Below, in pieces: positions 61,868-64,000 of a DNA stretch of 64,000 nt. Position 1 is the first letter of the stretch. The number at the start of each line of letters is the position of its first letter. Under the pieces are notes generated by a model. It searched no databases. It worked only from the letters and a program-made list of their open reading frames with translations, and was not told where the DNA came from. Position numbers and translations under genes: made by a program. The DNA lies in NCBI GenBank assembly GCA_016744395.1, contig JADGEK010000016.1, positions 1-64,000 on the forward strand, given 5' to 3'. Source of the DNA: Gammaproteobacteria bacterium (lineage in GTDB: Bacteria > Pseudomonadota > Gammaproteobacteria > GRL18).

Positions 61868-61895
61868 ATAGAAACATGGCATACCTTGTCTCTAC
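61868..61895. repeat. 28-bp palindromic repeat, copy 4 (ATAGAAACATGGCATACCTTGTCTCTAC) overlapping the tupA stop
   Basis: Related to copies at 5985, 27079 and 42735. Confidence 0.7.
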
Positions 61896-62710
61896 GGATT
61901 CGCAGAAGGTGTAAATAAAACCTGCTCATCAATTTTATACTGACCGATTAAATGTTGACCTGATTCAGAAGTCATCCAGTCAATCAGTGCCGTGGCGCCT
62001 TTAAAATTAATATCATTATATCGCTTGGGATTAATAGCAATAATGCCATAGGGATTAAACAATGAATCATCCCCTTGATACAATACTTTTAAATCTGTTT
62101 TATCTTTATAACTGAGCCATGTACCGCGATCAGCAATGGTATAAGCACCCAATTCATTGGCCATCTGAATTGCCTTGCCCATGCCCTGGCCAATTTCTCG
62201 GTACCAATGACCTTCTGGTAGAATATTAGCAGAAGCCCATATATTCCTTTCTTTTTTATGAGTACCTGAGTCATCACCTCTAGAAATGAAAATACTCTTG
62301 TTATTTCTTATATTCAAAAAAGCACCTTGTAGCGTCGCTGCTTTTTTTATTGAAGCAGGATCACCCTCAGGACCAAGGATGACGAAATCGTTATACATGA
62401 CAGGATATCGTTTAATGCCAAAATGATTTTTTACAAATTCATTCTCCGCTTGAAGTGCATGAACTAAAATCACATCAACATCACCATCTTTGCCCATTCT
62501 AAGTGCTTTGCCAGTCCCTACAGCAATCACATGAACACTATAACCCGTTGCGGCTTCAAATTTCGGCAGTAAATAATTAAGAAGGCCAGAATTTTCAGTA
62601 CTTGTCGTGGTTGCAAGTCGGACTGTATTCTGAGAGGAAGAAGGCGTGGCAAAGCATATTTCTGAGAATATTATAAATAAGATAATAGGGATTAAACTTT
62701 TTATTTTCAT
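61892..62710 (-). CDS. tupA: Tungstate ABC transporter substrate-binding protein (TupA-like)
   Basis: VRLATTTSTENSGLLNYLLPKFEAATGY, DVILVHALQAENEFV, FISRGDDSGTHKKE. Confidence 0.92.
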   Translation of the reverse strand: MKIKSLIPIILFIIFSEICFATPSSSQNTVRLATTTSTENSGLLNYLLPKFEAATGYSVHVIAVGTGKALRMGKDGDVDVILVHALQAENEFVKNHFGIKRYPVMYNDFVILGPEGDPASIKKAATLQGAFLNIRNNKSIFISRGDDSGTHKKERNIWASANILPEGHWYREIGQGMGKAIQMANELGAYTIADRGTWLSYKDKTDLKVLYQGDDSLFNPYGIIAINPKRYNDINFKGATALIDWMTSESGQHLIGQYKIDEQVLFTPSANP

Positions 62711-63252
62711 ATAATATCGATTTGTGAATTATTTATTATAAATCTAGCAATGCAAAGATTCTATTAACAAGATAGCACAAAATAATAATAGGTAAAGTAA
62801 AATATTCTTGTACTCGATTTTTTAAAAAAGCACCCCAAATAAAACAGAAAAGGATAATATATTAACATTCTTATTCAACCTAAAGGGCTCAATAATCAGA
62901 GTAAAACTTTCAAATATTATTGCAGGGTGTCCACCCACCCACCTCATCATTGTAATTTTTACCAGCATTATTTTGAACAATGCATCACCATTATCAAACG
63001 ATGATTGCCGTTGAATTGATGTTAAATGCTAAAAAAGCAATGACTAGAGCAAAAAGAAAAATTGTAAAATGAGGATTCACTTTAATTTAATTTATGAAAT
63101 GTCATATTCATACTATTGAGTAACCATTTGAATTTATAATAAAAAACTCAAATTTTGTTTGAATAAACAACAGCATGGGTATGCTAAAAATGGAAGGAAG
63201 TATAAAAATCAGGTAAAAATAAACAATTATTTTAAAAAATCAACAATTACGC

Positions 63253-63423
63253 TCAAAAATAATAAGCATAAACAGCAGCCAATATACCACCAATGCCACA
63301 GCCAAACATTACAGCCGATATTATCAGTGGAAAAGAATTACCAGAATCATCCCATAAACTCCCATTGTCACAATTATTACATGCTGCGGTATTGTTATGC
63401 TTACATTTTAGACAGTGCTTCAT
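63253..63423 (-). CDS. Small Cys-rich single-TM protein (56 aa)
   Basis: MKHCLKCKHNNTAACNNCDNGSLWDDSGNSFPLIISAVMFGCGIGGILAAVYAYYF*; strong RBS (AAGGAG, 8 nt upstream). Not in the supplied ORF track. Confidence 0.6.
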   Translation of the reverse strand: MKHCLKCKHNNTAACNNCDNGSLWDDSGNSFPLIISAVMFGCGIGGILAAVYAYYF

Positions 63424-63527
63424 GTTTTAAACTCCTTATTGATCAATCCATTATTACAAGATAGGAATGCACGTATTATCTTTCAAGTTTAGTAGAGAAA
63501 ATAAATAAAAACTAAAAAAAGTGAAAA

Positions 63528-64000
63528 TCATTGAGTCAACGGCTTATAAATAATCAATTTATTTCTGCCTGAATTCTTTGCCTCATAAAGTGCAGTATCT
63601 GATTGATTCAAACAAGTATCAATATTGAGATCATTATTAACATCAACAGAAGAAATTCCCAGACTAATCGTTAGTGGTATGCATGTCTTATCATCCAATA
63701 TAAGGGGTTGCTCTTCAACCGAAACTCTTAACTTTTCAGCAATTTCTGCAGCACCCGCTTTATCGGTATGCAATAATAAAATAGCAAACTCTTCACCACC
63801 AATCCTGGCCACAATGTCACTTTCACGGATATGTTCTGTTAGGATAGAGGCCAGATGTATAAGAACTTGATCCCCATTACTGTGTCCATAAGTATCATTT
63901 ACCTTCTTAAAGTTATCAATATCAAGCATAATCACACTGAGATCGCTTGCTTCTCTTTTCGCAAGATTGATTAAATCCTGAGAAATGTATTGAAAATAGC
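63528..64000 (-). CDS. Diguanylate cyclase (GGDEF), N-terminus beyond the window
   Basis: Frame is open to the window edge: YFQYISQDLINLAKREASDLSVIMLDIDNFKKVNDTYGH...ARIGGEEFAILL. Confidence 0.92.
   Translation of the reverse strand, partial: YFQYISQDLINLAKREASDLSVIMLDIDNFKKVNDTYGHSNGDQVLIHLASILTEHIRESDIVARIGGEEFAILLLHTDKAGAAEIAEKLRVSVEEQPLILDDKTCIPLTISLGISSVDVNNDLNIDTCLNQSDTALYEAKNSGRNKLIIYKPLTQ

Noticed and set aside
62980-63072. 30-aa ORF MHHHYQTMIAVELMLNAKKAMTRAKRKIVK
   Set aside because: Too short, no RBS seen, no context to support it.
63159-63464. 101-aa plus-strand ORF
   Set aside because: Low-complexity, and antisense to the better-supported 56-aa miniprotein with a strong RBS.

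Overview
This is an AT-rich chromosomal window that looks gammaproteobacterial. I found no rRNA, tRNA, CRISPR array or transposase. From left to right it holds: (1) a ZnuA-type metal-binding protein, an M23 peptidase and PPK2; (2) a Sat-CysC fusion (PAPS synthesis) followed closely by a DHH/DHHA1 phosphoesterase; (3) a complete LapA-type giant adhesin locus, with a ~4838-aa RTX adhesin carrying an N-terminal retention module and a TAAG site, an atypical LuxR-type regulator, and TolC, HlyD and ABC type I secretion genes; (4) a DEAD-box helicase, an SCP2 protein, a periplasmic rhodanese and a class V aminotransferase; (5) a beta-oxidation cluster (YiiX-like hydrolase, FadE, thiolase, FadJ, acyl-CoA synthetase); (6) a chemosensory operon (CheW, STAS, CheA, CheR, CheB, MCP, CheY, CheD); (7) a tungsten aldehyde oxidoreductase region (MoeA, TupBC, MoeB/HesA-like, an uncharacterised 127-aa protein, MoaD-like, FAD oxidoreductase, AOR, ferredoxin, TupA), interrupted by a GGDEF-EAL protein and an orphan GspG-like pseudopilin; (8) a truncated diguanylate cyclase at the right edge. 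The main leads are: a dispersed 28-bp palindrome family near gene 3' ends, with at least five copies and one covarying base pair; paired dyads (TAGGRTAAAYCCT) upstream of tolC and another dyad upstream of the adhesin; a GGG-ended uncharacterised protein between MoaD-like and E1-like genes; a 43-aa ORF resembling a chemoreceptor CheR-docking tail next to the che operon; and an unlisted 56-aa Cys-rich membrane miniprotein. Family assignments come from reading the protein sequences, not from database searches.
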